From Verrucomicrobiaceae bacterium (GTDB lineage Bacteria > Verrucomicrobiota > Verrucomicrobiia > Verrucomicrobiales > Verrucomicrobiaceae): 50,882 nt of DNA. The stretch spans positions 1-50,882 of the forward strand of contig JAIXYN010000056.1 in the NCBI GenBank assembly GCA_027490195.1. The letters are read 5' to 3'. The notes beneath the pieces are model-generated. The model saw only the letters and a program-made list of their open reading frames with translations, made no database searches and was not told the DNA's origin. The translations under genes and the position numbers were made by a program. This document shows, piece by piece, positions 15,735 through 24,749 of the stretch. Each line of letters opens with the position of its first letter. Position 1 is the first letter of the stretch.

Positions 15735-17000
15735 ATGCCCACGACCGACCTGATCGCCGATCTCGAATGGCGCGGCCTGCTCAAGCAGTGCAGCGACCTC
15801 GAAGCTCTCAAGGAATCCCTCAAGACGCAGCAGACCTTCTACTGCGGCTTTGATCCCACCGCAGACAGCCTGCACATCGGCAACCTGCTGCCTCTCATGG
15901 CCCTGCGACGCGTGCAGGAGCATGGGCACAAGGCCATCGCCATCGTCGGCGGCGGCACCGGCCTGATCGGAGACCCCAGCGGCAAGGCGAACGAGCGCAC
16001 GCTCAACACGCCGGAAACCGTGGCCGCATTCGTCAAGCGCATTGAAGTGCAGATCCGTAGCATCCTCATTCCTGAACAGACCATCATCGAGGACAATGCC
16101 TCCTGGATCTGCAAGCTGAGCGCCGTGGAACTGCTGCGCGACGTGGGCAAGAACTTCACCATCGCGTGGATGCTGGCGAAGGATTCCGTGAGCTCCCGTC
16201 TCGAAAGCGGCATCTCGTTCACCGAGTTCACCTACATGATCCTGCAGTCGTATGACTTTGTGGTGCTCAATGAACGCCACGGCTGCACCGTGCAGATCGG
16301 CGGCAGCGACCAGTGGGGCAACATGACCGCCGGCATCGACCTCGTGCGCAAAATGCGTGGCCAGCAAACTTATGTGGTCACCTTCCCGCTGATCACCACG
16401 AGTTCGGGCAAAAAGTTCGGCAAGTCTGAAGCCGGTGCCATCTGGATGGATGCCACCAAGACGAGCCCGTATGCCTTCTATCAGTTCTGGGTGAACTCCG
16501 AAGACCCGGACGTGCCACGCTTCCTGCGCCAGTTCACGCTGCTCTCGCATGAAGAGATCGAAGCCATTGAGGCCGAGCACAATGCGAATCCCGGACAGCG
16601 CAGCGGCCACAAACGCCTCGCGGCCGAAGTCACCCGCCTGGTGCACGGTGAAGAAGAACTGCAAAAAGTCATCCTCGCCTCCCAGGCCCTCTTTGGCGGT
16701 GCCGATCTCGCCACTGCGGATGTCGGCACCCTCATCGAAGCCACTGCCTCAGCACCGAGCACCGAAGTCGAACTCGCCAACATTCCGCAGATTGCCGAGC
16801 TCCTCGTCACCCTCGGTCTCGCGACCTCCAAAGGAGATGCAGGGCGTCTCATGAAAGGCGGCGGCTTCTACATTAACAACGCCCAAGTCGCCGCTGGTGA
16901 CACACCCACGCTCACGCCTGAAAACTTCCTTGGTGGACGTCTTTGCATCCTCCGCAAAGGCAAGAAGAGCTATGCGACGGTGCGGGTGGCTGGGGTGTGA
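15735..17000 (+). CDS. tyrS: Tyrosyl-tRNA synthetase
   Basis: The 421-residue length fits bacterial TyrRS. It attaches tyrosine to tRNA-Tyr in two ATP-dependent steps in the cytoplasm. The class I motifs are present: HIGN at residues 47-50 and KFGKS at 227-231, plus the tyrosine-pocket signatures GFDPTADSLH, YDFVVLNE..QIGGSDQWGN. The last 60 residues form the S4-type RNA-binding domain (GDAGRLMKGGGFYINNAQV). No Shine-Dalgarno sequence precedes the ATG at 15735, but the protein start matches the family. A toxin-antitoxin pair follows after 56 bases. Confidence 0.97.
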   Translation: MPTTDLIADLEWRGLLKQCSDLEALKESLKTQQTFYCGFDPTADSLHIGNLLPLMALRRVQEHGHKAIAIVGGGTGLIGDPSGKANERTLNTPETVAAFVKRIEVQIRSILIPEQTIIEDNASWICKLSAVELLRDVGKNFTIAWMLAKDSVSSRLESGISFTEFTYMILQSYDFVVLNERHGCTVQIGGSDQWGNMTAGIDLVRKMRGQQTYVVTFPLITTSSGKKFGKSEAGAIWMDATKTSPYAFYQFWVNSEDPDVPRFLRQFTLLSHEEIEAIEAEHNANPGQRSGHKRLAAEVTRLVHGEEELQKVILASQALFGGADLATADVGTLIEATASAPSTEVELANIPQIAELLVTLGLATSKGDAGRLMKGGGFYINNAQVAAGDTPTLTPENFLGGRLCILRKGKKSYATVRVAGV

Positions 17001-17056
17001 GCCTGCGTTCAAACGGCACACTTGCGAATGCCCCCCAGACGTGGCAGACTTTCCCC

Positions 17057-17248
17057 ATGAGCACCAAGGTTCTCGAAAAGACGATCACCGATCTGAAACG
17101 TCGTGTTGCCAAGATTGAAGCCAGCATGAGCACGTCGAGCGGTGGTTGGAAGAAGATCGCCGGTGCAGCTAAAAACGATCACCACTTCGCCGAGGCCATG
17201 CGGCTTGGAGCTAAATGGCGGAAGCACGCCAACCAAGAAAACTGGTAG
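17057..17248 (+). CDS. Antitoxin of a VapBC-type pair
   Basis: A 63-residue protein starting at 17057 (MSTKVLEKTITDLKRRVAKIEAS). The first 25 residues form a helix suited to dimerisation; the C-terminal half (WKKIAGAAKNDHHFAEAMRLGAKWRKHAN) resembles toxin-wrapping tails of small antitoxins found next to PIN proteins. Its stop is three bases before the toxin ATG, a usual arrangement. It probably neutralises the toxin and represses the operon. Longer starts at 16943 would overlap tyrS and are rejected. Confidence 0.75.
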   Translation: MSTKVLEKTITDLKRRVAKIEASMSTSSGGWKKIAGAAKNDHHFAEAMRLGAKWRKHANQENW

Positions 17249-17251
17249 CCA

Positions 17252-17677
17252 ATGTTTGTGGTGCTGGATACCAACCACTTCGCCGAACTTGTGCATGACA
17301 CCGGGTGCGGCTTGCGGTTGAAGCAACGATTCAAGAAGCACCGTGCCGAGGTGCTGACAACGGTCATCACAGCGCAGGAAGTGTGCGAGGGTTGGAGCGC
17401 CTTCATTCGCAAGCAAAAGGCGGGCAGCGAAAAACAGATCCACGGCTATACGCAGTTTCAGCATAGCCTCTCACTGCTGATGGAACTCACCTTGCTCCCC
17501 TTTGATGAGCAGGCAGCTGCGGTCTTTCGTGACCTGCGCAAACTCCTGCCTCAGGCCGGTACGCAAGACCTCAAAATCGCCGCCATCGGCCTAGCCCACG
17601 ATGCCACTGTGCTAACTCGTAACCTAGTTCATTTCACGAAAGTGCCGGGCCTAAAGGTGGCGAACTGGGTGGATTGA
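17252..17677 (+). CDS. PIN-domain toxin (VapC-like ribonuclease)
   Basis: The 141-residue product has the PIN nuclease plan: acidic residues at D6 (VVLDTNHF), E43 (ITAQEV), D106 (AGTQDLKIAAIGL) and an asparagine at 124 in place of the last acid (TRNLVHFTKVPGLKVANW), which is the common VapC ending. Such toxins are Mg-dependent endoribonucleases, often cutting tRNA. The target is unknown. It is coupled to the 63-residue antitoxin just upstream and inserted between tyrS and an oxidoreductase gene. Confidence 0.88.
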   Translation: MFVVLDTNHFAELVHDTGCGLRLKQRFKKHRAEVLTTVITAQEVCEGWSAFIRKQKAGSEKQIHGYTQFQHSLSLLMELTLLPFDEQAAAVFRDLRKLLPQAGTQDLKIAAIGLAHDATVLTRNLVHFTKVPGLKVANWVD

Positions 17678-17708
17678 ATTGAATCATGGTGTTCTTAACT
17701 CTTTTTTC

Positions 17709-19997
17709 ATGAAGCACTTACTTTGTCTTCTCTCTGCCTTGGCTGGCATTTCTCTTCACGCCGCAGACACTCCCACCCTCGAAGCTGATCTCCTCATCGT
17801 CGGGGGTAATGAGTCGGCCTGTGCGGCGGCGGTGCAGGCGGCGCGGCTGGGGGTGAAGAAGATCGTGCTCGTCAATGACATCGATTGGCTGGGGGGACAG
17901 TTTAGTGCGGAAGGCGTGGGGTGTCCGGATGAATGGACCGGTGTGAATGGGCGACGCGTGAACTTCCCGCGCAGCGGGATTTACAGCGAGGTGATCCAGC
18001 GCATCCGCGCGCACAATTCGCAGACCTATGGCGTACCGTCTCCCGGCAACGCCTACTGCGGCACGGAGACCATCGAACCCGCAGCAGCGGCGAAGATTTT
18101 CGAGGAACTCCTCAAACCGCACGTCGATGCCGGGGTGCTGCGCATTGAGCGCGGCTGGCAGGTGGACAAGGTGACCGTCGAAAACAACCAGGTCACCGGC
18201 TGCGTCTTCGTTCGTCGTGCTGGCTTTCGTCCGTCTGGAACGCTCACGGTCAAAGCCCGACTCACACTCGACTCCTCCGACTGGGGCGATGTCATCCGCC
18301 TCAGTGGTGCGAAATACGGCGCGGGGCCTGATTTGAAAGCGCGCTTTGGTGAAGCCAGTTCACCTGCTGAGTTTGATGACGCGGGCCAGCAGGAGATGAA
18401 CCCCCTGTCCTGGTGCGTGGTGCTGCGCGAGGGGGGAAAGAGCAGCGTCATTCCCAAACCGGCGGTCTATGATCCGCGCTCCTTTGCGCAGCTCGACAAA
18501 ACACCGCCTTGGGTGGACAGCGACATGAGCACAGGCCCCTACAGCCAGTCGGGCTGGAGCGTGTACACCCACCGGCGTCTCGTGGACCGCTGGCACAACG
18601 GTCTCGCCCAGGGCACGGAGGCGACGTTTCTGAACTGGCCGGTGCAGGATTATCCACTCTGTCAGCTGCCTCAGCGGGTAGTGGATGCGCTGGAAAAAAC
18701 CGAGACTGGCGCTTCGAAGAAAAACATCGTCGATCTCACACCCGCGCAGCGGCAGATCATTTTCGACGATTCGAAGCAGCACACGCTGGGGATGCTCTAC
18801 CACCTGCAAACGGCGGTGCATGATCGCGTGGGCGATTTCCCGCAGACGTTCCGCGACATGAAGCTCACCACCGAGTTTGGCACTTCTGATTTTCTGCCGC
18901 CGAAGCCGTATGTGCGCGAAGGCCTACGACTGGAAGCGCTGTACATGCTGCGCGAGCAGGACATCCGCGCTGAGACACGCGAGCCGAAGTGGGCGAAGGT
19001 CATGGTGCCGGATGGCCTGTTCGGTTTTCAGTTCAACATCGACTTTCATCCCACGCGCCGCCGTTTCCTCACCGAGGACCGCAACGGGCCATGGCTGTAC
19101 GTGCAAACGCCGTCACGTGGCTGGCACACGGACACCGACCGCGCGATGTTTCCGCTGCGCGGCCTTGTACCCGTGGAGGTGAACGGCCTGCTTGGCTGCT
19201 CGAAGAACATCGGTGTCAGCAGTGTGGTGCAGAGTGCGCTGCGACTGCACGGCCAGATGATGCATGTGGGGCAGGCGAGTGCCACGCTGGCGTGGCTCTG
19301 CCTGCGCGATGGCATCCAGCCACGTGCGGCAACGGCTTTGCAGAAGAACTGGCGTGAGATTCAGCTGCGACTGGTGCGCGGCACCGGCGGCCCTGGAGTT
19401 CTGCTCTGGCCCTGGCAGGATCTGCCCACCGACGCGGTGTATTTTGAGGCGGCCAACATGCTGGCGGTGCGCGGCATCTGGCCAGCGGAAGCGGGCAGCG
19501 TCTTCTTCAATGCAGAGCACCCCATGACGCGCCGTGAGCTCGCCCGTGTGCTGGCGAGGATCATTCGCGCCAAAGCGCAAGCACCAGAGTGGAAAGTGGC
19601 CGCGGCACCGCGCTTCAGCGATGTCGGCCAGGACGATGCGGATCGTGCAGCCATTGAGTCGCTTTGCAGTTGGGGCCTCGTGACAACGGAAAAAACCTTC
19701 AACCCGGACAAGCAGGCCGACTGGGCGACGCTCTATCGCTGGGCCACTGCATTGAAGCTGCCCGTGGATCGTGGGCTCTTCAGCAAAGATGTCGCGCAGC
19801 GCCCGGTGATGCGCGCCGATGCGGCGGTGCAGCTCTGGCATGCGCTGCGCCAGCAGGGCGAATGGCTCAATGAGGATGATGCCTGGCTGCAGCCTGACAA
19901 CGACCACGATGAGGACAAGCGGAAGGATCTGGATGATCCCCTGCCCTTTGACAGCAACAACAACGGCGTACCCGATCGGCTGGAGTACGTGCCGTAA
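17709..19997 (+). CDS. Secreted FAD-dependent oxidoreductase with SLH-like and calcium-binding ends
   Basis: The ATG at 17709 gives 762 residues with a Sec signal (MKHLLCLLSALAGISLHA). The FAD-binding Rossmann segment follows at once (ADLLIVGGNESACAAAVQAARLG, then DIDWLGGQF), as in the FAD_oxidored (PF12831) family often found beside sugar and xanthan-lyase genes. Around residues 590-720 lie two S-layer-homology-like modules (ARFSDVGQDDADRAAIESLCSWGLV and the preceding MTRRELARVLAR). The C-terminus is a dockerin/thrombospondin-3-like calcium motif (DNDHDEDKRKDLDDPLP, DSNNNGVPDRLEY). The ends suggest attachment to the cell surface. Substrate is unknown. Confidence 0.85.
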   Translation: MKHLLCLLSALAGISLHAADTPTLEADLLIVGGNESACAAAVQAARLGVKKIVLVNDIDWLGGQFSAEGVGCPDEWTGVNGRRVNFPRSGIYSEVIQRIRAHNSQTYGVPSPGNAYCGTETIEPAAAAKIFEELLKPHVDAGVLRIERGWQVDKVTVENNQVTGCVFVRRAGFRPSGTLTVKARLTLDSSDWGDVIRLSGAKYGAGPDLKARFGEASSPAEFDDAGQQEMNPLSWCVVLREGGKSSVIPKPAVYDPRSFAQLDKTPPWVDSDMSTGPYSQSGWSVYTHRRLVDRWHNGLAQGTEATFLNWPVQDYPLCQLPQRVVDALEKTETGASKKNIVDLTPAQRQIIFDDSKQHTLGMLYHLQTAVHDRVGDFPQTFRDMKLTTEFGTSDFLPPKPYVREGLRLEALYMLREQDIRAETREPKWAKVMVPDGLFGFQFNIDFHPTRRRFLTEDRNGPWLYVQTPSRGWHTDTDRAMFPLRGLVPVEVNGLLGCSKNIGVSSVVQSALRLHGQMMHVGQASATLAWLCLRDGIQPRAATALQKNWREIQLRLVRGTGGPGVLLWPWQDLPTDAVYFEAANMLAVRGIWPAEAGSVFFNAEHPMTRRELARVLARIIRAKAQAPEWKVAAAPRFSDVGQDDADRAAIESLCSWGLVTTEKTFNPDKQADWATLYRWATALKLPVDRGLFSKDVAQRPVMRADAAVQLWHALRQQGEWLNEDDAWLQPDNDHDEDKRKDLDDPLPFDSNNNGVPDRLEYVP

Positions 19998-20287
19998 ACC
20001 TCAGGCTTGGATGGCTTCAGTATAGCCGAATGCGCGAAGCGTCTTGGACTGCGTGCGGCAAGCCTGGGCGCGACGCCGCTTTTCGCAGGCAGCACGGTGA
20101 GATTAGACCGAATAATACCACTCGCAGTTGAAAAAGAGTCTGAAGATCCCCCTTCGTGAGAAGGATGGCGGATGGTCTCACAGGCTGGCTGGGGAAGTAC
20201 GCAGTGAGTTTTGAACCGCACAGTGCGAAGAATGGGAGGTGTCTGTGCGCGCACGGTAAATGCTGGGGAGTGCGAAGGTCCTCGCAG

Positions 20288-20440
20288 TCGGGCGGTTTGG
20301 CGGAGGAAGTGATGGAGCGAAGCACTCTTTCGACGCCAAACACCCCCAACCTACGACCGGATCGGCTCGCTGCCCGCCTGTTCCAGAAGAAATCTGCTGC
20401 CAGTGGAGAACAGACCTGTTTTCTACGAATCGTGGTATGA
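20288..20440 (+). repeat. Direct repeat unit, copy 1
   Basis: Begins TCGGGCGGTTTGGCGGAG, contains GACGCCAAACAC and CCAACCTACGA, and ends CAGACCTGTTTT followed by CGTGGTAT. The same ordered blocks occur 290 bases downstream with changed sequence between them. Confidence 0.65.
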
Positions 20441-20577
20441 GACCCTGAGTAGTTAAAAACGAGTCGGTAGATCAGCGAGAAGACAGGCAAAGGCGGTCGT
20501 CCGTAGATGGGTGTGGCGACAGTCCGCCCGTCCATCAGCGTGCTGCAACGCACCATGGCGTACGAACGTCCTGGTGG

Positions 20578-20733
20578 TCGGGCGGTTTGGCGGAGATGGC
20601 GCTGGGCGATGAAATGCCTTGGACGCCAAACACGACCAACCTACAGCCCCGAGCGCCGGGCGTTGCAGCTGTTTGGGAACAGGTTTCCGCTGCGTCCGGA
20701 ATACAGACCTGTTTTAAGTTGTGCGTGGTATAA
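20578..20733 (+). repeat. Direct repeat unit, copy 2
   Basis: Shares with copy 1 the blocks TCGGGCGGTTTGGCGGAG, GACGCCAAACAC, CCAACCTAC, CAGACCTGTTTT and CGTGGTAT in the same order and nearly the same spacing. The intervening bases differ, suggesting conserved structural parts or old divergence. Confidence 0.65.
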
Positions 20734-20866
20734 AATTCTTCACCTCGCGAGAGCGGTGTCGTCAATGCAGGCTTGCGCCTTGCATCTGTGCCACCGCACT
20801 CCAAGACGCTGTCGCGTGGCTTAACCCTCTCCCCACCAGCAGTGCTTTGACCGAGTGACATTCATC

Positions 20867-21478
20867 TCAGGCCTCTTTCCGCTGCGGCCACTTTTTGCCC
20901 GAAGCGAGAGCACGCAGGGTTTCGGCGAGACGTCGCTGGAGGGTTTCCTCCTGCTTCGCGCTGCTGATCCACACTTTGTATTCGCGCTGTGAGGAAATGC
21001 TCATGGCCTTGAAACCTGCAGCCGCTTGCGGGTTTTGCTTCAGGGCCTTGGCAAGTACAGCGGGCATGGGCCATTCGGCGCGCTGCTTCATGGATGGCGG
21101 CTTGGCGGATTCATCAGCATCCAGCGCCACGGCGGCATGGAGCAGGCGCTGAAATGCTCTGGCATTCAGTTTTTCCAACTGGGTGACCCGAATGGTCTGG
21201 ATGCTGGTGTTGGCCTCACCGCCTGCAAACAGGTCTGTGAGCTCACGCAGTTCCGTGCCGCGAAAGAAGGTGATGCCGAGGTGCTTTTTGCACGCGCTGA
21301 GAGCGCAGATGTTTTTCCGCCCGCTGAAACACAGCATGTTCCATTTGATGGACTCCGCTAGGTCTGGCTCCCAGCGCTGAATCCAGCCGCGCACCTGACG
21401 CGCCATGGCCTGTGAGAACTCCGGCGCGAGATCGAGCCAGGTCTCGGGATCACGGGTGGAGGTGCGTGCGCAGTCCAT
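20867..21478 (-). CDS. DUF1801/YdeI-OmpD-associated family protein
   Basis: A 203-residue cytoplasmic protein. Residues 20-120 match the DUF1801 fold (IKWNMLCFSGRKNICALSACKKHLGITFFRGTEL), and the C-terminal part carries the YdeI/OmdA-type signature (PAVLAKALKQNPQAAAGFKAMSISSQREYKVWISSAKQEETLQRRL). YdeI-like proteins have been linked to resistance to antimicrobial peptides, but this is weak evidence for a role here. It is separated from the lipoprotein gene upstream by 11 bases and could be cotranscribed with it. Confidence 0.85.
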   Translation of the reverse strand: MDCARTSTRDPETWLDLAPEFSQAMARQVRGWIQRWEPDLAESIKWNMLCFSGRKNICALSACKKHLGITFFRGTELRELTDLFAGGEANTSIQTIRVTQLEKLNARAFQRLLHAAVALDADESAKPPSMKQRAEWPMPAVLAKALKQNPQAAAGFKAMSISSQREYKVWISSAKQEETLQRRLAETLRALASGKKWPQRKEA

Positions 21479-21489
21479 GCGTGCGAAAT

Positions 21490-22539
21490 TCAGCCCACTG
21501 GCGCGAGCAGCACTTTGTGTACGTCGAGCACGGCGCTCTTGGTTTTCGTCACCGGATCAATCACGAGGCGCATCTTGCCGGCTTTTTTGATCTCGACTTC
21601 ACCGACAGCTACTTCGGACCACTTCTGGAAGCCACCGGTGTCTTTGACGGTGAATTTAAGTTCTTGCTCACCGAGTTTCACCGCCACTTCGCTGCCTTCA
21701 TTGCCGGTGCCGCAGCCGTGAACGACGGTGACCTTGTAGCGGCCCGGTTTGATGACTTCGAAATCCCACTCGGCGAAGTCGTCCGCGCTCGTCCAGAAAC
21801 CGAGGCAGTTTTTCTCGGACTTCGGTTCGAAGCGCATGGTTTCAGACCACGTGGTGGCGCTGCCGGCTTCGAGGACGATGCTGCCATCCGCCGCCTGCAC
21901 CGGGGCGGGGCCTTCAGGCGCAGGCACAAAGGCCACTTCCTGGATTTCGAATCCAGGCTCTGCTCCGGTGGCGGCGGCATAGATTGAAAAAGGATACATG
22001 GTGGCCTTTTCCACATAGACCGTGCCATAAACGACGCGCTTGGGCTTGCTGCTGGCCATGAGCGTCTTTTTGAACGGCTGCTGGGCAAAGCGGAACTGCG
22101 TGCCGAGCGAGGCATTCCTGAGTGTGTAGGTCACGCGCACCTCGTAGCGGCCCCAGCGCTTGGCGGTGAAGCTCTCGCAGTCGTATTGATCCCAGTGCTG
22201 CTGTGAGCTGTGCTTGATGTCCTTGGGCTCGATGCGGATCACTCCACGAGACGGTTCATCCGCGCGAAGCACATGCTCGTCACTGCCGAAGCCGTTCAGA
22301 TCCACCGGTGCGGCGGCAAACACCGGATCCTCCATTTTGGCGGGAGCGGGAGCAGGAGTGGGCGCGGGGACCGGAGCCGGTGCGGCGGGCTTGGCTGCCA
22401 CGGGGGCAGGCGCTGGTGCGGCTGGCTGCGCGGCAGCAGGCTGCTCTTGCTTGCCGCAGGAGTTGAGAGCGAGAAGCAGCGCAAAGGCGCCGGCGGCATG
22501 GGAAAGAGGGTGGCGTGTCATGGTGGTCAGGGAGGCCAT
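21490..22539 (-). CDS. Predicted lipoprotein with Pro/Ala linker and two beta-sandwich parts
   Basis: The 349-residue product has a lipoprotein signal (AGAFALLLALNSC) and then a low-complexity linker of about 45 residues made almost only of P, A and V (QPAAPAPAPVAAKPAAPAP). Two carbohydrate-binding-like sandwiches follow, each with the WGRYEVRVTYTLRN / PGRYKVTVVHGCG motif seen in CBM6/DUF5077-like domains (about residues 95-210 and 215-345). It probably displays a ligand-binding domain away from the membrane. The start at 22539 has AGGA upstream; 22521 is an alternative. Confidence 0.75.
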   Translation of the reverse strand: MASLTTMTRHPLSHAAGAFALLLALNSCGKQEQPAAAQPAAPAPAPVAAKPAAPAPVPAPTPAPAPAKMEDPVFAAAPVDLNGFGSDEHVLRADEPSRGVIRIEPKDIKHSSQQHWDQYDCESFTAKRWGRYEVRVTYTLRNASLGTQFRFAQQPFKKTLMASSKPKRVVYGTVYVEKATMYPFSIYAAATGAEPGFEIQEVAFVPAPEGPAPVQAADGSIVLEAGSATTWSETMRFEPKSEKNCLGFWTSADDFAEWDFEVIKPGRYKVTVVHGCGTGNEGSEVAVKLGEQELKFTVKDTGGFQKWSEVAVGEVEIKKAGKMRLVIDPVTKTKSAVLDVHKVLLAPVG

Positions 22540-22608
22540 GATGCAACGGCGATCCTCACAGGCAACTTAGATCATTCTCCCCTGCGCCACCAACCACACA
22601 ACAGCAGA

Positions 22609-22638
22609 AACGCACGGGGACTTTCGTCCCCGTGCGTT
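22609..22638 (-). terminator. Strong hairpin between minus-strand genes
   Basis: A perfect 13-bp stem (AACGCACGGGGAC pairing with GTCCCCGTGCGTT) with a 4-base loop. On the minus strand it lies 115 bases past the outer-membrane protein stop and is followed by TTTCTGCTGTTGT, a weak T-rich tract. It most likely terminates the outer-membrane gene ahead of the lipoprotein gene. Confidence 0.65.
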
Positions 22639-22752
22639 GCGACTCAACTTCTGACTCAACCTGACATTGTTCAATAGCAGACGGCTCTCCCGCCTTGCCA
22701 CTGGGGCCGCTGCGCGCGCCGGTTCCATAGGACCCTCTTTTCGAGAACTGTT

Positions 22753-23667
22753 CTAGAAGCGGATGCTCATGTCCATGGTGAAGCGGGTATTGGCCAAGCC
22801 GTAGGGTTTCACGACCGCCATTTCATAGGCAAAACCGATATCCACATTCTTCTGAATGCGTGAGCGGAAACCCAGGCCTAGCATGCCCTGAGTGGCACCG
22901 CTGGCATTGCCCGCGCCGAAGTTGATGACATCGTAGCCATTGGTGCGCAGGCCGGGAATGTTGGAAGCGTTGTTGAGCGTGGTCCAGAAGTTCGCGGTGG
23001 CGAAGGGGATGAACCATCTGCTGACGTAGTAGTCCACCATCACGCTGTAATGAGCCATGGTGTTCTGTTCATCGCGCAGCAGCGGGATGAGTGCACCGAC
23101 ATTGCCGGTGATGTGGAGGTCGCCGTAGCCCTTCGCAAAGGAGATGAAGGGATTGAGCTGGCCTGAACCACGACCATTGAACACATCTTTGTCACCGGTC
23201 GGGAGCTGGAAAGTGAAGCCCGGGGTGAGGATGAACTGGTTCTGCACATCATTGATCAAGGCGTATTTGAAACCGGCGGCCAGATCCATCCAGCCGCTGC
23301 CCTTCACACCGGTGCCATTGATATTCAGGTAACCGTCCTGGGTCGCGATGAAGGCAAGGCGATCTGTGATGGCATAGCGGAACTGGATGGCTCCCACGCG
23401 TGCGCTGCCACGACCTGTGACGAACTGGTTGTCGAAGTTGTGGTAGATGAAAATCGGGCGGATCTCGGAGCGGATCACCGGATCTTCGAAATAGATTGGG
23501 TTCGTGACCGGAGAGATGGTGTTCTCCTTCCAGTCAAACGGATCGGCGGCGGGGTTCTTCGCAGCGACGGGGGTGCCCGCAGTGGCGGTGGAGAGTGACA
23601 AGGTTGCTACGACGCTGAGGCTCAGCGCAAGCAACCACCGATTTTGGGAGTGTGGTTTAGGGTCCAT
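22753..23667 (-). CDS. Outer-membrane beta-barrel protein
   Basis: The 304-residue product has a long but clear signal peptide (LLALSLSVVATLSLSTATA) and ends in phenylalanine (MDMSIRF), as expected of a barrel inserted by BamA. The body is a series of alternating strands (VGAIQFRYAITDRLAFIATQDGYL, FILTPGFTFQLPTGD, MLGLGFRSRIQKNVDIGFAYEMAV), resembling the transporter family associated with aromatic degradation (MetA-pathway type) or DUF3034-like proteins. The cargo is unknown. It is monocistronic, with the strong hairpin downstream. Confidence 0.8.
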   Translation of the reverse strand: MDPKPHSQNRWLLALSLSVVATLSLSTATAGTPVAAKNPAADPFDWKENTISPVTNPIYFEDPVIRSEIRPIFIYHNFDNQFVTGRGSARVGAIQFRYAITDRLAFIATQDGYLNINGTGVKGSGWMDLAAGFKYALINDVQNQFILTPGFTFQLPTGDKDVFNGRGSGQLNPFISFAKGYGDLHITGNVGALIPLLRDEQNTMAHYSVMVDYYVSRWFIPFATANFWTTLNNASNIPGLRTNGYDVINFGAGNASGATQGMLGLGFRSRIQKNVDIGFAYEMAVVKPYGLANTRFTMDMSIRF

Positions 23668-23966
23668 ACCTCATATAAAGCATGAATGCGTTTGCTTTGA
23701 TCCGCGTGGATTGGCTTCCAGTGAGCAAGATATGCGACGACCCTCAGACGCACTCTGTCAACGCTTCCGGCAGTCGTGCCACACGGCGAAAGAACCCAAA
23801 CAAAAATCCCACGATCACCCGGCTGCACACTCGCCGCAGGGCTGCGGTAATGCGGTGCCCGCAGATCAGAACTCAGGCATCCACCGAAGCTGCAGAGGCA
23901 TGATTCGCAAGCTTGTCTGATTCCTTCCTTTCCTGCGCACCGATTCCGGCTTCAATCCGCCCTCAC

Positions 23967-24722
23967 ATGAAACTCACCTCCTGGAACGTCAATGGCATCC
24001 GTGCTTCACTCAACAAAGGTCTTCGCGAATACATGCTCGAAGGCGATGCCGACGTCATTTGCCTGCAAGAAACCAAGGCGCAGCAGGAGCAGGTGGATCT
24101 TGGCTGGTTCAGCGGCTATAGCGCCGTGTGGAACAGCGCGGTGAAGAAGGGCTATTCCGGCACGCTCATCCTCAGCCGCGTGCCCTTCAAGACGAAGACG
24201 CTGGGCTTCGGCATCGACGAGCATGACCGCGAGGGCCGGCTGATCACCGTCGAATTTCCGGACTTCTTCCTCGTGAATGTGTACACGCCGAACTCCCAGG
24301 CTGAGCTTGCCCGGCTGAGCTATCGCCTCTCCTGGGATGATGCCTACCGTGCGCATTTGAAGAAGCTGGAGAAGACCAAGCCGGTCATCGCCTGCGGCGA
24401 CCTCAACTGCGCGCATCAGGAGATTGATCTCGCGAATCCGAAATCGAACCGCATGAACCCCGGCTTCAGCGATGACGAACGCGCGAGCTTTACGAAGCAT
24501 CTGGATGCGGGATTCCTTGATGTGTTTCGCCAGTTTGATCCGAATCCGGGCCGCTACACCTGGTGGACCCAGCGCACGCCCGATGCCCGGGCGAAGAACA
24601 TTGGATGGCGTCTGGACTACTGGCTGGCGTCGGAGAAGCTGAAACCGGCGCTGAAGTCATGCACGATACGTGCGGATGTGATGGGGAGTGACCATTGTCC
24701 GGTGGAGCTGGTGGTGGGGTGA
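23967..24722 (+). CDS. xth: Exodeoxyribonuclease III
   Basis: From the ATG at 23967 the product is 251 residues, the usual length of ExoIII/AP endonuclease. It removes AP-site and 3'-blocking lesions in base excision repair. Family motifs are intact: SWNVNGIRA at the start, CLQETKAQ with the metal-binding glutamate, YSGTLILSR, GDLNCAHQEIDLANP, and GWRLDYWLAS ... GSDHCPVEL with the catalytic histidine. An upstream in-frame ATG at 23913 would add residues that the family lacks. Confidence 0.96.
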   Translation: MKLTSWNVNGIRASLNKGLREYMLEGDADVICLQETKAQQEQVDLGWFSGYSAVWNSAVKKGYSGTLILSRVPFKTKTLGFGIDEHDREGRLITVEFPDFFLVNVYTPNSQAELARLSYRLSWDDAYRAHLKKLEKTKPVIACGDLNCAHQEIDLANPKSNRMNPGFSDDERASFTKHLDAGFLDVFRQFDPNPGRYTWWTQRTPDARAKNIGWRLDYWLASEKLKPALKSCTIRADVMGSDHCPVELVVG

Positions 24723-24749
24723 GGACATCACCGATTGCGACCAACAGTC

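Larger units (their letters stand above)
20039..20809. repeat. Non-coding repeat cluster bounded by inverted 15-mers
   Basis: The region 19998-20866 has no gene; a 179-codon minus-strand frame at 20017-20556 is repeat-derived. GCGTCTTGGACTGCG at 20039-20053 is inverted, with one mismatch, at 20795-20809. Between them lie two direct imperfect copies of a roughly 155-bp unit (20288-20440 and 20578-20733). No transposase is present, so this is either a nest of dispersed intergenic repeats or the remains of a non-autonomous element. Confidence 0.6.

Noticed and set aside
15690..16664. 324-codon minus-strand frame opposite tyrS
   Set aside because: Antisense of tyrS, no recognisable features.
20017..20556. 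179-codon minus-strand frame in the repeat cluster
   Set aside because: Runs through the direct repeats, lacks a ribosome binding site and has arginine/serine-rich repeat-type translation.
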